From the NCBI GenBank assembly GCA_037954665.1, contig JBBMOL010000047.1, forward strand, positions 1,116,001-1,180,000: DNA of 64,000 nucleotides. Direction: 5' to 3'. The translations under genes and the position numbers were made by a program. This DNA comes from Laguncularia racemosa (taxonomy: Eukaryota; Streptophyta; Magnoliopsida; Myrtales; Combretaceae). The notes under the pieces were generated by a model. It did not search any database and was not told the origin of the DNA. It saw only the letters and a program-made list of their open reading frames with translations. Below are positions 19,700 to 30,167 of this stretch, one piece after another (the stretch's first letter is position 1; each line of letters opens with the position of its first letter).

Positions 19700-19815
19700 G
19701 GGATGAGATACGGCCGTGGTTCGTGTGGTGGTCCTAAATCCACCACATGTCATACGGCCGTGCCACGGTAATGTGCAAATTACAGATTGATTCACCCCTT
19801 ACACCACGGCCGTGT
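19700..19815 (+). promoter_or_regulatory. Element B internal dyad array
   Basis: ATACGGCCGTGG, GTGTGGTGG/CCACCACAT inverted repeat, ATACGGCCGTGCC and CCACGGCCGTGTG lie between the post-pol box and the splice-acceptor-like site. The motifs match those in the LTR of the same element. Proposed internal promoter or enhancer; unproven. Confidence 0.45.
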
Positions 19816-20113
19816 GTCAAAAAAAAAAAAAAACTTGTCGATTACTTTTATTTTATTTTCTGTTGGAACTGTAATAATTCCTTAAACACTATAGGTGATG
19901 TTAGATTGTGAATATTCTTGATCTATTTTGTCTCTTTGTGTTTCTTTGTTCTAACTTCAGGAACTAAAGGAAAAATGTGCAGTTCATATGGAAAAGCAAT
20001 GGCACTTTCATGATGAAATATTCTAGAGACTTTGCTACACCTTCATCTCAGGGAAGTTTCGTTATTCCTAAAGTACTTTTATGGCTTAGTCAATTTTCTT
20101 TTGCAATTAGGAA

Positions 20114-20157
20114 AGACAATAGGGACATTGTTTGAATTAAGTGTGGGGGAAGGAAAA
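20114..20157 (+). other. Hairpin II plus internal PPT-like tract, element B
   Basis: AGACAATA-GGGA-CATTGTTT hairpin with GNRA-type GGGA loop, followed by AAGTGTGGGGGAAGGAAAA. Confidence 0.6.
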
Positions 20158-20598
20158 ATAAAATAGGCCATTATTTATGATAATTTTGATGTCTGTTGAT
20201 GTTAATTTGTGTGGAATGAATATTTTGAACAATTATACTTCACCATTATCTTGAACTGTTGTATTGGAAAAGTCTAATATGATCTGGAAATGTGGTATAA
20301 ATTTTCTTTTATCTAATTGATTTGATTTGGTGCCTTACTCATTAGCTGTTGTAATTGGTTTACTTAGTTTAAATTTAGTAGTGCAATCTTTACGGAAAAA
20401 TTTGACCTTTTGTTTAGACTCTTGAATTTAAAGTTCAGAAGTAGGTCGAGTCCTTTAGTGCAAAACAAGCAAGTTTACTTCTAAGTGAATTAAACTTGTA
20501 TTTTGTCTTTTGAAGTGCTTTGAGAATATTTTAACTCTTAGAAAAAGAGGTAGAGGAAACTTTTTACTTAGTGATTCCTTATAAAAATAGTCTTAACT

Positions 20599-20601
<3 letters not shown>

Positions 20602-20633
<32 letters not shown>
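20602..20633 (+). repeat. AT dinucleotide microsatellite
   Basis: About 16 AT units immediately before the conserved TTAGAGCCTTTACTCC block, at the site of the poly-A tract in A. Confidence 0.95.
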
Positions 20634-20636
<3 letters not shown>

Positions 20637-20860
20637 GAGCCTTTACTCCAATGAATCAGGTAAGTGAGTTAAGAGTATCCTAACTTAAATATTAGTGTGA
20701 AGAAGAGTTCGTAGGGGTCCCTTTAAAACCTGGTCACTTGGATGATGAGCTCGGGATGTGCCGACTCAATGAACTCACAATAACATGAAGGGCAGAAAGG
20801 CAAAATTTTAATATATTAATAAAAACCAGTTGATATGGGCGGGCTTTAGTCCCTCAGAAG

Positions 20861-20879
20861 AGTGAAGTCAGACTCCACT
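20861..20879 (+). other. Hairpin III, element B
   Basis: AGTG-A-AGT-CAG-ACT-C-CACT. Compared with A the third pair is T-A instead of T-G. Confidence 0.65.
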
Positions 20880-21133
20880 GTCAATCTGAGCAAATGTAAA
20901 AAAAAAGAAAAAAAGAGAGAATGAAATAAGACTATTATAATAAGGAAAAAAAATCTAGGGGAAGAGTGGATACCATATGCTTTAACTTTGTGTTATCTTA
21001 TTCAGATAAGTAATTAAAGAGATTTTATACTTGCTAGTTGCTTTTGAAGTTTAAATGAGTGTTTTGTTTTATTGGACTGAGAATTTATCTTTTAAAATAA
21101 GAATTCGGTGGTTAAACATTAAGAATAAAAGTT

Positions 21134-22310
21134 AAGGCAATAGTTGATGTGGAAGGAGGAAAGGTTGCTTTGAGAATCGGTGATGAAGAGTTAGTAATCC
21201 AAATGGCTATCGCTATGAAATACACCATGTGCATTGATGGTTCTTGTTACTCTATTGATGCTGTCGATATGTAAGTAGATGAGCATATGAAGGAAGTCCT
21301 GAGCAAAGATGAGTTAAAGCTAAGCTTGACATTGTAAGAGAAGAAGGATGCAGACAATCCAGAGGTTATGCTACTCATTGAGCAACTTGATTCTTCAAAA
21401 GATGTTACACCTCAGTACGGGTTTGAAAAGTTGAGAATAGAGAATGAGGCGAGACTTAAAACTTCTATAGAAGAGCTGCTAGTGTTAGAAATGAAACAAT
21501 TCACAGAGTATCTGAAATGTGCTTTCCTAGTAGAAGACTCCAACCTACCAGTTATTATAGCCTCAGATTTATTCAAGAGTAGAAAGACAAATTACTCACA
21601 GTTCTGAGAGCATACAAGTGAGCCATCGCTTGGAAAATATCCGTTATAAAAGGTATCAACCCCTCCTTCTATACTCATAAAATTTTACATAAAATTGTGT
21701 AACCACAAAGACGACTAAATCCTAATATAAAGGAGGTAGTTAAGAAGGAGGTAATCAAACTTCTTGATGCTGGACTTATTTACCCCATATCTGATAGCAG
21801 TTAGGTTAGTCCAACGCAAGTGGTGCCAAAGAAGGGAGGGATTACTGTTGTCCCTAATGAAAAGATTGAGCTCATTCTCATGTGGACCGTCACTAGGTGG
21901 TGGATGTGCATTGACTATTAGAAATTGAATGACGCCACTAAAAAAGATCACTTTCCTTTCCCTTTCATTGATCAAATGTTAGAAAGGTTAGCTGGACACA
22001 TGTATTATTGCTACTTAGATGCGATGTTCAGCTACTTTCAGATACCTATTACTTTAGAGGACTAGGAGAAAACCACTTTCACATGCCCTTCCGACACATA
22101 TGCCTACAAGAGGATGCTGTTCGAGTTATGTAATGCATCGGCTACATTTCAACAGTGTATGTTGGCCATATTGGAAGATCTGGTGGAGAAAATCATGGAA
22201 GTCTTTAGGGAGAAATTGGATCTCCAACTACTAGAGACTTATTTGAAGAACATGAAGAGCATTGAGCCAACGACATTAAACAAGGGGGGCAAACTATGTT
22301 TACCTTAGGT
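21134..22310 (+). pseudogene. RT: Element C protease end, pre-RT and partial reverse transcriptase
   Basis: Starts abruptly inside the Athila protease tail (IVDVEGGKVALRIGDEELV). The pre-RT segment is open at 21368-21607. The reverse transcriptase N-terminal half follows (VVKKEVIKLLDAGLIYP, QVVPKKGG, KDHFPFPFIDQMLERLAG, LCNASATFQQCMLAILEDL) with several stops, for example TAG where W or Q is expected. At about 22205 the frame jumps from EVF, just before the FMDD box, to the element's last codons (REKLDLQLLETYL), so the rest of RT, RNase H and integrase is deleted. The end GCCAACGACATTAAACAAGG matches the pol end of D. Confidence 0.8.
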
Positions 22311-22659
22311 ACATAGCAGTCCTTTTATTTTCTTTTTCTTGTCACTATCTTAAGTCTATTATTTTTAGAAACTTGCATATCTTAAAGGGGGAGTTTTTAA
22401 GATTATTTAAAGAAAGCGGGAGTAATCCCTAAGTGTAGAGAAGCACCAATGACAAGTAAGGAAGTTGAATTCTAATCACTAAGTGCACTTGGTAAGTCTT
22501 TCTCAACGTTCATTTACACTTTTAGAGGTACACGATGATCACAGTTATTGTCTATTGGCTTAAGCAAGCCTTATTTTTCCTCTATGTGCTTTTCAAAGTC
22601 TATAATACCTTGAGCACAATCATTGCTTAAGGCTATGCACAACCTAAAGAGGTTTTGTG

Positions 22660-22878
22660 GAATTTTCATAATCAACACGGCCATGAGCATGGCCGTACTG
22701 AAGCTAGGGCTGGCTCTATCAAATGTTCTATAGAATTTTCTTAATCAACACGGCCATGAACATGGTTATGCTGAAGCCAGAGTTGACTCTATCAAACATT
22801 CTATGGAATTTTTTAAGTTAGCACGGCCTCAAGCATGGCCATGCTGCAGCCAAGGCAGACTTGCCCTATAAACACTAC
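22660..22878 (+). repeat. Three 73-bp tandem repeats (element C internal dyad array)
   Basis: Units start at GAATTTT 22660, 22733 and 22806. Each carries a palindrome of the type CACGGCC-ATGAGCAT-GGCCGT. A further partial motif (CACAGCC...GGCCGTGC) is at 22902-22926. The same motif type (CGAGCATGGCCATGCT) occurs upstream of the TATA box in the C LTR. Confidence 0.75.
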
Positions 22879-23683
22879 CTTTTGTGCTCCTTTTGAGGGT
22901 TTGCACAGCCCCAAGCATGGCCGTGCAGCAGCCCATGTTAACAACCTACATGTATATACAGTTTCTCTCTCTCATTCTTCTCTCTCTAACTTCATCGTTT
23001 ATCTAAACTAGGATAATCTAACTTCTCATTTTTTTTACCATTAATTTCATTGTTTTTCTTTTCTTTTTTTCTTTTTCTAGGATGATGCAGCACAAACGTT
23101 GGGTTCCTAGCTCCAATGATGACATGCCATTACTGTTTTGCTTTTATACCCGGTCATGAACTCTACGTGCAACCATCTACATATAAAATTCAGGTCCTAC
23201 TTTACTTGTGTTATCTATGTACTATCTTATTAAATTTTCCCCATTTATAAGTTTGCAATTGATTTTGAATGTTGATTTGAATCATTAAAAGGGCGAGATC
23301 CTTGAAATTGTGCTCATAAGAGTTAGTGATTCTATGTTCCTTACTTGCCTATTGTTGGACTTGGTATACTTAGTTGGAATTTCAGGATGAAATCTAAATG
23401 TGGTAATCTTACTTACTATTTAATTATTGATTCTGGAGTTATGAAATAAATTGAAGTCCTTAGTTTAAAGTTAAATGGTTGGATATTTTAAGCTTATTGG
23501 TTAATATATTTACCTTTCAAAAACTTTAAGAGGTCTTCTAACTTTTCATGAAAGGTGCATATGAAGTTTATCACTTGATGATTCCTCTTAAGTAATCTCT
23601 TTGAAAATTAATTAATTAATGTGTTAATTAAGCAATAATGTGAAAAGCTTAGTCAGTATAGGCAGGCTTTGGTTCCTTAGAAG

Positions 23684-23702
23684 AGCGAAGTCTAACTTCG
23701 CT
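23684..23702 (+). other. Hairpin III, element C
   Basis: AGCG-A-AGT-CTA-ACT-T-CGCT: an uninterrupted 8-bp stem with a 3-nt loop. Relative to A and B the third pair is C-G and the fifth is A-T. Confidence 0.7.
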
Positions 23703-23953
23703 ATTGACTAGTCAATCAATTAAAGAAATAATAAGCCGTCACTTCAATGACTCAGGTTGTCTAAGTTAAGAGTATCTTTATGAATCTTTAAAGTTTGGAT
23801 AACGGAGGTTTGATGAGGTTCCTTTAAAACCCTGTCACCTAAGGTCGTCTGGCTTGGGATCGACCAATCAATGATATTATAATAACAAGATAGGATACAA
23901 AAGGGAAAAGTTCAGTGGGTCTTGTAACTCGAATAATTAAGTCCATAGAATGC

Positions 23954-24584
23954 TGATGCATGTAACCCTACGTATGTTAAACCTAGAATCCCAACGATGC
24001 TAGTTGGTTTCAATTACCCCGAGGTTCGTCTTGAATAAGTGATGCGTAACTAGACCCCAATCAAACCCATTGACTGTAACCTAAGTTATCAAAAGTTATT
24101 ACTAGCAATTCAGTTAAGAATCCTATGGAAATGTTCTTTTGCAAAAGAACAAAAAGAGGTATTTCGTATCTCACGAAAAAGATGTGTTTTCATATATCAA
24201 AGTTGTCTTCTTTTGCTGGCCCCTAGCATGGTCATATATATAGCACACAATACAATATGGAAATCCTAAGTTGCCTAATCTATTTGTTACCTTATCCTCA
24301 TGTAACCGAGTAGGCAACTAAATAATATAAATTAGAAACAAAAACAAATACTAAAAATCCTAAGTTGCCTATTTTATCCTTATGTCACCAAGTAGGCAAC
24401 TAAATAACATAAATAACAAACCAACAAATAAAAATAAACATTAACAAAACCAAAAGTATCCTCTAGTGTAGCAATTCACGCAAATATTTAATGTTCCTAA
24501 ATTATTTCATCCTTCCATGGTCACGTGAATCAAGTCGACATATGTATGTGCTCTTTCCTTTTTCATGCTAGCTGATCCTCATCA
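23954..24584 (-). repeat. Element F 3' LTR
   Basis: 631 bp, plus-strand TGATGCATG to CCTCATCA; homologous to 38009-38638. The PPT lies on its right side. Confidence 0.9.
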
Positions 24585-24600
24585 TTCCCTCCTTCCTCGA
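24585..24600 (-). other. Polypurine tract, element F
   Basis: Plus-strand TTCCCTCCTTCCTCG, read on the minus strand as an all-purine run before C and next to the LTR. Confidence 0.8.
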
Positions 24601-24854
24601 AAAGATTTGTCCTCGAATCACCTGCATTATAAAAAGTAAGATCAGAAACATTACAATTGCGCTTATATTACCACAGTGACTCAACAAATCAATATTGTAG
24701 GTGTTGTAATTGATGCGCTCCAAGATTTGGAAAAGTCCCTCCCTCTAAGATGTAATATTGGCTTTCGCTGTGGTGCAAATCTTTCTTTTCTCAAATGCAA
24801 CTAAACCTTTTCTCTTAGATGAAACACAGTCCTGACACATCCCTTTAGTATTGG
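24601..24854 (-). pseudogene. INT: Element F integrase C-terminal remnant
   Basis: On the minus strand, segments resembling the end of E's integrase can be read: a KERFAPQRK-like piece and an ERINYNTYNIDL-like piece in shifting frames, then a GDSRTNLF-like end at the PPT. The zinc-binding and catalytic domains are absent. Heavily decayed. Confidence 0.55.
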
Positions 24855-25454
24855 TTACTTCCGAATCCCATCCAATTTCCTCTCATCCACGGCTAGCTCA
24901 TCTGCTCCTGTAACAAAGTCAAAAGAAAACACCATACTAGGTAACGAAAGATTAGTGTCAGTATAAGTAAAATAAACATCCTTGTACATAAGTACAAGTA
25001 GTTGTTTCCTCGCCAACATTGCACTCCCACACTGACTTTTTCTTACAATTTTCTCTCCTCTCAGTGTTTCAAACTCTCTTCCATCATAGCTCACCAGTGT
25101 TTGTCTCTCACTCTTTTCTTTTTTCCCTCCCTGCTCCCGTACACTCTCATGTTTCGCTCTAACTTCTTTAGCAATTTTCACTTGGTTCTCGCAAGCTTCC
25201 TATGGTTTCTATGGAGTAAAAACCACCTTCCTTTTGTTTAAAACAAAAGAATATTGATTCTTGTACCCATCGTATATAACTTTCCTATCAAACTGCCAAG
25301 GTTGCCCAAACAAGATGTGGCTAGCCTGTATAGGTACCACATCACACATAACCTCGTCTTTGTAGCTCCCTATAGAGTAGGCTATAACTACCTACTTGGT
25401 CACCTTAACCTCTCCACAATCACTCAACCACTGCAATCGATATGGCCTAGGATG
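24855..25454 (-). pseudogene. pro: Element F protease C-terminal half and charged linker
   Basis: Minus-strand continuation of protease after the D1 insertion: HPRPYRLQWLSDCGEVKV, then CDVVPI, GQPWQFDRKVIYDGY, a Lys/Glu-rich linker (open at 24855-25181), and the YKDVYFTYTDTNLSLPS pre-RT-like end. Closely parallels 9880-10470 of E. It ends where reverse transcriptase should begin. Confidence 0.75.
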
Positions 25455-25459
25455 CTTCA
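25455..25459 (+). repeat. TSD of element D1, left copy (CTTCA)
   Basis: CTTCA, repeated exactly at 35724-35728. Removing D1 and one copy joins the F protease halves. Confidence 0.9.
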
Positions 25460-27026
25460 TGATAAATCTATTTTAACTCTTATAATTGGAGATGATTAAG
25501 TCAATTTTTGAGATAATTGGGCGTGAAAATATAAGATTATGATGCTTAATTGATTTATAGTTCATGTTCAGGTGTGGAAAAGGATGATTTGATGAAAAGT
25601 ATTTAAATTCAAGACTAATTGGAGATAAAAGCAAGTAAAAAGGGAATGCTTTGAAGTTAAAGGAAGTCACACGGTTTTATAAACGGCCGTGTGAAGGAAT
25701 CAGGAGATTACACGGTTCGGATACACGCCCGTGTATCAGCGTGGAAGAAGAGTTTTCAGGACAGACCAGTACACGGTTGGAATACACACCCGTGTAAGCC
25801 AACCGTGCATTGAGGAGGACACACGGTTGGAATACACACCCGTGTAATCAACCGTGTACGAAGAACAAAGAAGACAGGGATATACACGACTATTGCAAAC
25901 GGCCGTGTGGGATATACACGCCCAGAGTTCACTGACTCAGAGACATACACGGTTTATCTACACGCCTGTGTAGTATGACCGTGTATCTATCGAAGGAAAG
26001 ATATCTTTAAATCTTTCGTCCATATTTGAAGGATATCTTCTACATGCCAGAGAGGAAGCTACCCTAGGTATAAATAGTCGTCTTTGAAGAGAGAGAAAGA
26101 GGAGAGAGAAGGCATAAAACACGTACTGGAATTTTGGGAGAACAACAGCAGCCAAAGGAATTTTTGAGCTTTAATTCTAGAAGTGTTTCACACATGGATT
26201 TGATTATTTCGTTTTGTTATTCCTTGAGAACCATGTGTAGCTAATTATTTCGTACCCGAATCTTACGAAAGTCTGATTACTATGTAACATTGGGTTTATT
26301 GCAAAATTAATGACGATTGAGCATCTCTGATTTCATCCATGTTGTTTATTATATATTGTTGATTTGATGTTTGGCCAGCATTAGATTACATTGATTTCTG
26401 ATAAGTTGATTGGGAATTCTCTTATTTGAATAGATCATACATCGGACGAAAAGGCTTGTATGCAATCTAGGGATAGAAAGCATAAGTTTTCCGTATTAGA
26501 TTGGATATAATGATTTAATCTAATTGAGGGTTGTGGTATAATCATGCAATTCTTATTGTTGTTAATAAAAGAGGGATCTTTGTTAATACGGTTAGAATTA
26601 GGAGTTAGTGATTTTGGAAGAAACATTAACTTAGTGTTAGATGCCCCGCGGATCAGAGATAATCAGTATTCATTAATTAGTTTTCTAAGGATTGAAGTTG
26701 CATAGTAATTAGATGAGTAGTAAGAGTGGGGTACGTGTTGGAACATTGAATTTGATAATTTAACTCATTGTTTGATATCCATTGATTTCATTTCTATTAG
26801 ATAATTTAGTTTAATTTAGGTAATTTGGTTAAATCAATTAACCTCGAAATTGTGAGGTTAGATAGTCGGTTTGAGGTTAGTATTAGTACTTGTAGATCCC
26901 TGAGGGAACGATATCCGTGCTTAAACTCTATACTACTGTAATCGATAGGTGCACTTGCCTAATTGATCGCAAGGAAGAGTCGGAGTAAAAAGGATTTTAA
27001 TTTGTGTGATTGCGATTCAATCAACA
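25460..27026 (+). repeat. Element D1 5' LTR
   Basis: 1567 bp, TGATAAATC to CAATCAACA. Contains the dyad array at 25668-25986 and TATAAATAG at 26069-26077. It is 51 bp longer than the 3' LTR because of one extra dyad unit (about 25797-25847). Confidence 0.95.
25668..26077 (+). promoter_or_regulatory. Element D1 LTR dyad array and TATA box
   Basis: Repeated nested palindromes of the form TACACGGTTG ... TACACACCCGTGTA ... CAACCGTGTA, with variants ACACGCCCGTGT and ACGGCCGTGTG, end about 90 bp upstream of TATAAATAG (26069). The outer arms TACACGGTTG/CAACCGTGTA are exact inverted repeats. Confidence 0.65.
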
Positions 27027-27032
27027 AGTTTT

Positions 27033-27050
27033 TGGCGCCGTTGCCGGGGA
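27033..27050 (+). other. Primer-binding site of D1, tRNA-Asp
   Basis: TGGCGCCGTTGCCGGGGA, perfect. Confidence 0.9.
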
Positions 27051-27170
27051 TCGGCGATATTAAGAACACTAAACGCTGACTAATCTGACCATTTCTTCTC
27101 TTATCATTTGTTATCCTTAGTTTTACTTTCTTATAAAGGGAACTAATTAAATTGGTTTTCTCTGCAGTTT

Positions 27171-28502
27171 ATGACAAGGAGTTCTTCTTCTAAACTCCTT
27201 GAATTTGACCCCGAGATTGATCGGACAGTCAGAAGGAAATTAAAGAGTGCTAAACCTGCTGTGAGTGAAGAGGAATTGCTGCTGAGTGAGAGTGAGAGTT
27301 CAGTAGATAAGAACAGTCAATCAGTGAACAGCAGCGAATCTCATACTGAAGCAATGGTGGACGAATGTAGGACCATGGTTCAGTACGCTAGGCCTACTTT
27401 GGGTAGTACCGGATCGTGTATAGTGATGCCTGCAATAGAGGCCAACAACTTTGAAGTCAAGGCCTCTACAATGAATATGATCCACAATCAATGCCAATTT
27501 GATGGATTACCTGACGAGGACCCCCATGCTCATATTCAGATGTTCCTAGACATCTGTGTTACCGTTAAACAGAACGGGGTGTCTAATGAGGCACTAAAGT
27601 TGCGTCTGTTTCCTTTCACTTTGAGAGGAAAAGCGAGGCAGTGGTTCAATTCTTTGGACCGGGACTCCATCACAACTTGGACCCAGCTGGCGGAAACATT
27701 TTTGGATTATTACTTTCCGCCTTCTGAAACTGCCAGGTTAAGGAATGATATCACATCATTCCTTCAGTTGGAAAATGAGCCACTCCATGAAGCTTGGTTG
27801 TGATTTAAGGACTTGCTTAGGCGGTGCCCACACTACCAAATGCCTAACGGGTTGCAAGCCTCAACTTTCTATAATGGGCTTGACTATCCGACGCGACAAA
27901 CCATCGATGCTGCTGCTGGTGGCACACTTGATGTCAAGACTCCTGAAGAGACTTTAGAATTGTTTGAGAACATGGCCAAGAACAACCATCAATGGAGAAA
28001 CGCCAGAGTAAGACCGAGAGTGGCAGGTGTTCATGAAGTGGATATGATGACCACCATTGCAGCAAAGGTCGATGCTCTAGCTAGAAAGGTCGATGGGATG
28101 GCGATGTCTGCACCACCCCTATATTATCCAACCGATTCATCAACCGATTTCATGGCACAAGGGACTACAGAGTAGATTGATTATGTAGGTAACCCTACAA
28201 AGCCTCAGAACAACCCTTACAGCAACACCTATAATCCGGGTTGGCGCAATCACCCCAATTTTTCATGGAGTAATCCACAAATCCCTCGGGGCAATGCACC
28301 TGCACCGGGATTCCAAAGGCCTCCTCCACCACCTCTTCTAGAAAAGAAGTCCAATCTAGAGGACATGATCTCCAAGTTCATCCAAACATCCGAGCAACGC
28401 CAACAATCCACAGAGGCAACTCTAAGGAATCATGAGGCGTCCATTCATAACTTGGAAACTCAGGTGGGTCAGATAGCAAAATTGCTTTCAGAAAGACCGC
28501 AA
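27171..28502 (+). pseudogene. gag: Element D1 gag
   Basis: Athila gag: MTRSSSSKLLEFDPEIDRTV start, capsid core LFPFTLRGKARQWFNSL, FFPPSETARLRNDI-type block (here YYFPPSETARLRNDI), DLLRRCPHYQMPNGLQ. TGA at 27802 replaces an expected Arg (CGA to TGA). TAG at 28173 replaces Gln. After the capsid core the zinc knuckle seen in A and B is absent; the protein passes from SAPPLYYPTDSS to the NPYSNTYNPGWRNHPNFSW segment. A further in-frame TGA at 28503 separates it from the protease part, which is in the same frame. Confidence 0.85.
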
Positions 28503-29906
28503 TGATCCTTGCCTGGAAACACCGAACCCAATCCTCGGGAACAGGTAAAGGCAGTGACTCTAAGGAGCGGTAAGGAATTGCAATCTGACACTATTGGAGT
28601 GCAAGGGGTTGCGCTTGAAAAAGGGGTTGAGAAGAAAGAAGAAGGGGGTGCTGAGAAGGAACAAGGGGCTGAGGAGATCAAAGAGAAAGAGTGTGTTCAA
28701 GGGAAAGTTAAAGCATCTACTGTTCAGCCATACAAGCCTCCAATTCCGTATCCGAGACGTCTGAAAAAGGATAAGGATCAAGAGCACTTCGGTAAGTTTC
28801 TAAACTTGTTTAAACAATTACATATCAACATACCGTTTGTGGAAGATCTTGCGCAGATGCCCAGGTACGCGAAATTCCTAAAGGATTTGCTCTCGAATAA
28901 GAAACGGTTGGAAGATATCTCTACTGCAGTTGTTGGAGCTGAGTGTTCGGCGATTTTGCAAAACAAGTTGCCCAAGAAGCTCAAGGATCCGGGTAGTTTC
29001 ACTATTCCATGCTTAATAGGTGAACTACCGATGGAGAGAGCTTTGGCGGATCTCAGGGCGAGCATAAACCTGATGCCATACTCATTATTCAAGCAACTGA
29101 ACTTGGGAGAGCCAAAGCAAACAAGGATGAGCCTGCAACTGGCAAATCGCTCGATCAAGTTCCCTAGAGGAATCATTGAGGACGTCCTGGTTAAGGTAGA
29201 AAACTTTATCTTCCCTGTTGATTTTGTAATCCTTGATATGGATGCAGATGTGGAGGTCCCGCTGATCTTAGGACGACCATTTTTGGCCACTGCAAGAGCT
29301 GTGATTGATGTGGCGGATGGAAGATTAGTTTTGAGAATGGGGGAGGATGAACTAGTAGTGAGAATCCCAGCAGCACTGAAACAAACTTTGAACGCCGACG
29401 ATACATGTTATGCTATAGATTGTGTTGACAAGTCGGTAAATTGTGTTATGCAAGAGTTGATGTGTAGAGATCCTCTTGAATTGAGTTTGATAGCGGATGA
29501 TGATGAAGTGGGTGAAAATGTGGAGATTCAAAATGTGAAAGCTCATCTGAGAGCTTGTGAGGAAGTAGTTTGTAGAAAGGGGTTTGAGAAGATTGGGGTC
29601 AGTGAGGAAGGAAGATTGAAACCATCGATTGAGGAACCCCCAGAACTTGAGTTGAAGTAACTCCCTGAGTACCTTGAATATGCCTTTTTGGAGGCCGATT
29701 CTAAACTCCCTGTCATTATTTCAGCTGGTCTGACAAGGGAGCAAAGGGATAGCTTACTAAGGGTATTGAAGGAGCACAAGAGTGCTCTTGCTCCGAAGAT
29801 ATCTGATATAAAGGGTATTAGTCCTTCATTTTGCACCCATAAGATCCTGTTGGAGGAGGATTTCAAACCTGTGGTGCAACCTCAAAGAAGGTTAAACCCT
29901 AACAAG
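28503..29906 (+). pseudogene. pro: Element D1 protease and pre-RT
   Basis: Same frame as gag. Linker YKPPIPYPRRLK, protease active site DLRASINLMP (Gly-to-Arg compared with the DLGAS of D2), LILGRPFLATARAVIDVADG, acidic tail, and a TAA at about 29658 (Gln CAA to TAA). The pre-RT segment (LEYAFLEADSKLPVIISAGL, LKEHKSALAPKISDIKGISP, RRLNPN) follows in a second open stretch, up to the pol deletion. Confidence 0.85.
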
Positions 29907-30026
29907 AAAGAGGGCCAAGAGGAGTTTAGACTCCACCCTCCGGTGACTTATTCACAAGGAGCTTCATTTCGTCGAGTAAACGACGTTAAACAAAAGCTCT
30001 TGATGGGAGGCAACCCATGCAATTAG
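29907..30026 (+). pseudogene. Element D1 pol C-terminal codons after core deletion
   Basis: KEGQEEFRLHPP through DVKQKLLMGGNPCN corresponds to the extreme C terminus of D2's pol (51060-51178). In D1 it is fused directly to RRLNPN of the pre-RT. GAAAGA occurs at both D2 breakpoints, suggesting microhomology-mediated loss of about 2.6 kb. Confidence 0.8.
30003..30018 (+). other. Post-pol hairpin (box I), element D1
   Basis: ATGGG-AGGCAA-CCCAT, flanked by TTG and (G)CAA that can extend the stem. It overlaps the last codons of pol. Confidence 0.6.
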
Positions 30027-30167
30027 GTAAGTTTCATTTTTGTTTTGAGTTATCACCATATTTGTTTTTCTTTTTCCAAAGTTTTGCAGAGGAGTATTTA
30101 TGAAGAAGCTTTTTGAGGAGATGGACTTCAAGAAATAATCAAGAGAAGGAAAATTTTAACCTTCAGG

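Larger units (their letters stand above)
15269..21133 (+). mobile_element. Element B: Athila-type, pol-less, 3' end lost
   Basis: 5' LTR, tRNA-Asp PBS, gag-protease and a 3' UTR are present. Its LTR differs strongly from that of A, but gag, protease tail, pol deletion junction and 3' UTR are homologous (about 18930-19580 is nearly identical to 3510-4130). The terminal PPT and 3' LTR are missing: at about 21125-21134 the sequence switches to the protease of element C. Confidence 0.88.
19577..21133 (+). other. Element B 3' untranslated region
   Basis: No gene. In order: the post-pol hairpin, an internal dyad array (19700-19815), a splice-acceptor-like TTCTAACTTCAG (AG at 19959-19960) followed by short open codons, hairpin II with PPT-like tract, an AT repeat, and the conserved block with hairpin III. 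The end is truncated by the junction with C. Confidence 0.75.
22311..23953 (+). other. Element C 3' untranslated region, first part
   Basis: No gene. It holds a 73-bp tandem repeat array with palindromes (22660-22878), a pyrimidine-rich leader-like stretch after TATATACA (about 22953), a splice-acceptor-like CTTTTTCTAG (AG at 23079-23080) directly followed by an ATG at 23082 whose ORF is not conserved, and the conserved block with hairpin III. Interrupted at 23954 by element F; continues at 38639. Confidence 0.7.

Noticed and set aside
25668..25986. Regular short repeats resembling a CRISPR array
   Set aside because: Dyad arrays in a plant LTR; repeats vary, spacing is irregular, there is no cas context, and the sequence is eukaryotic.
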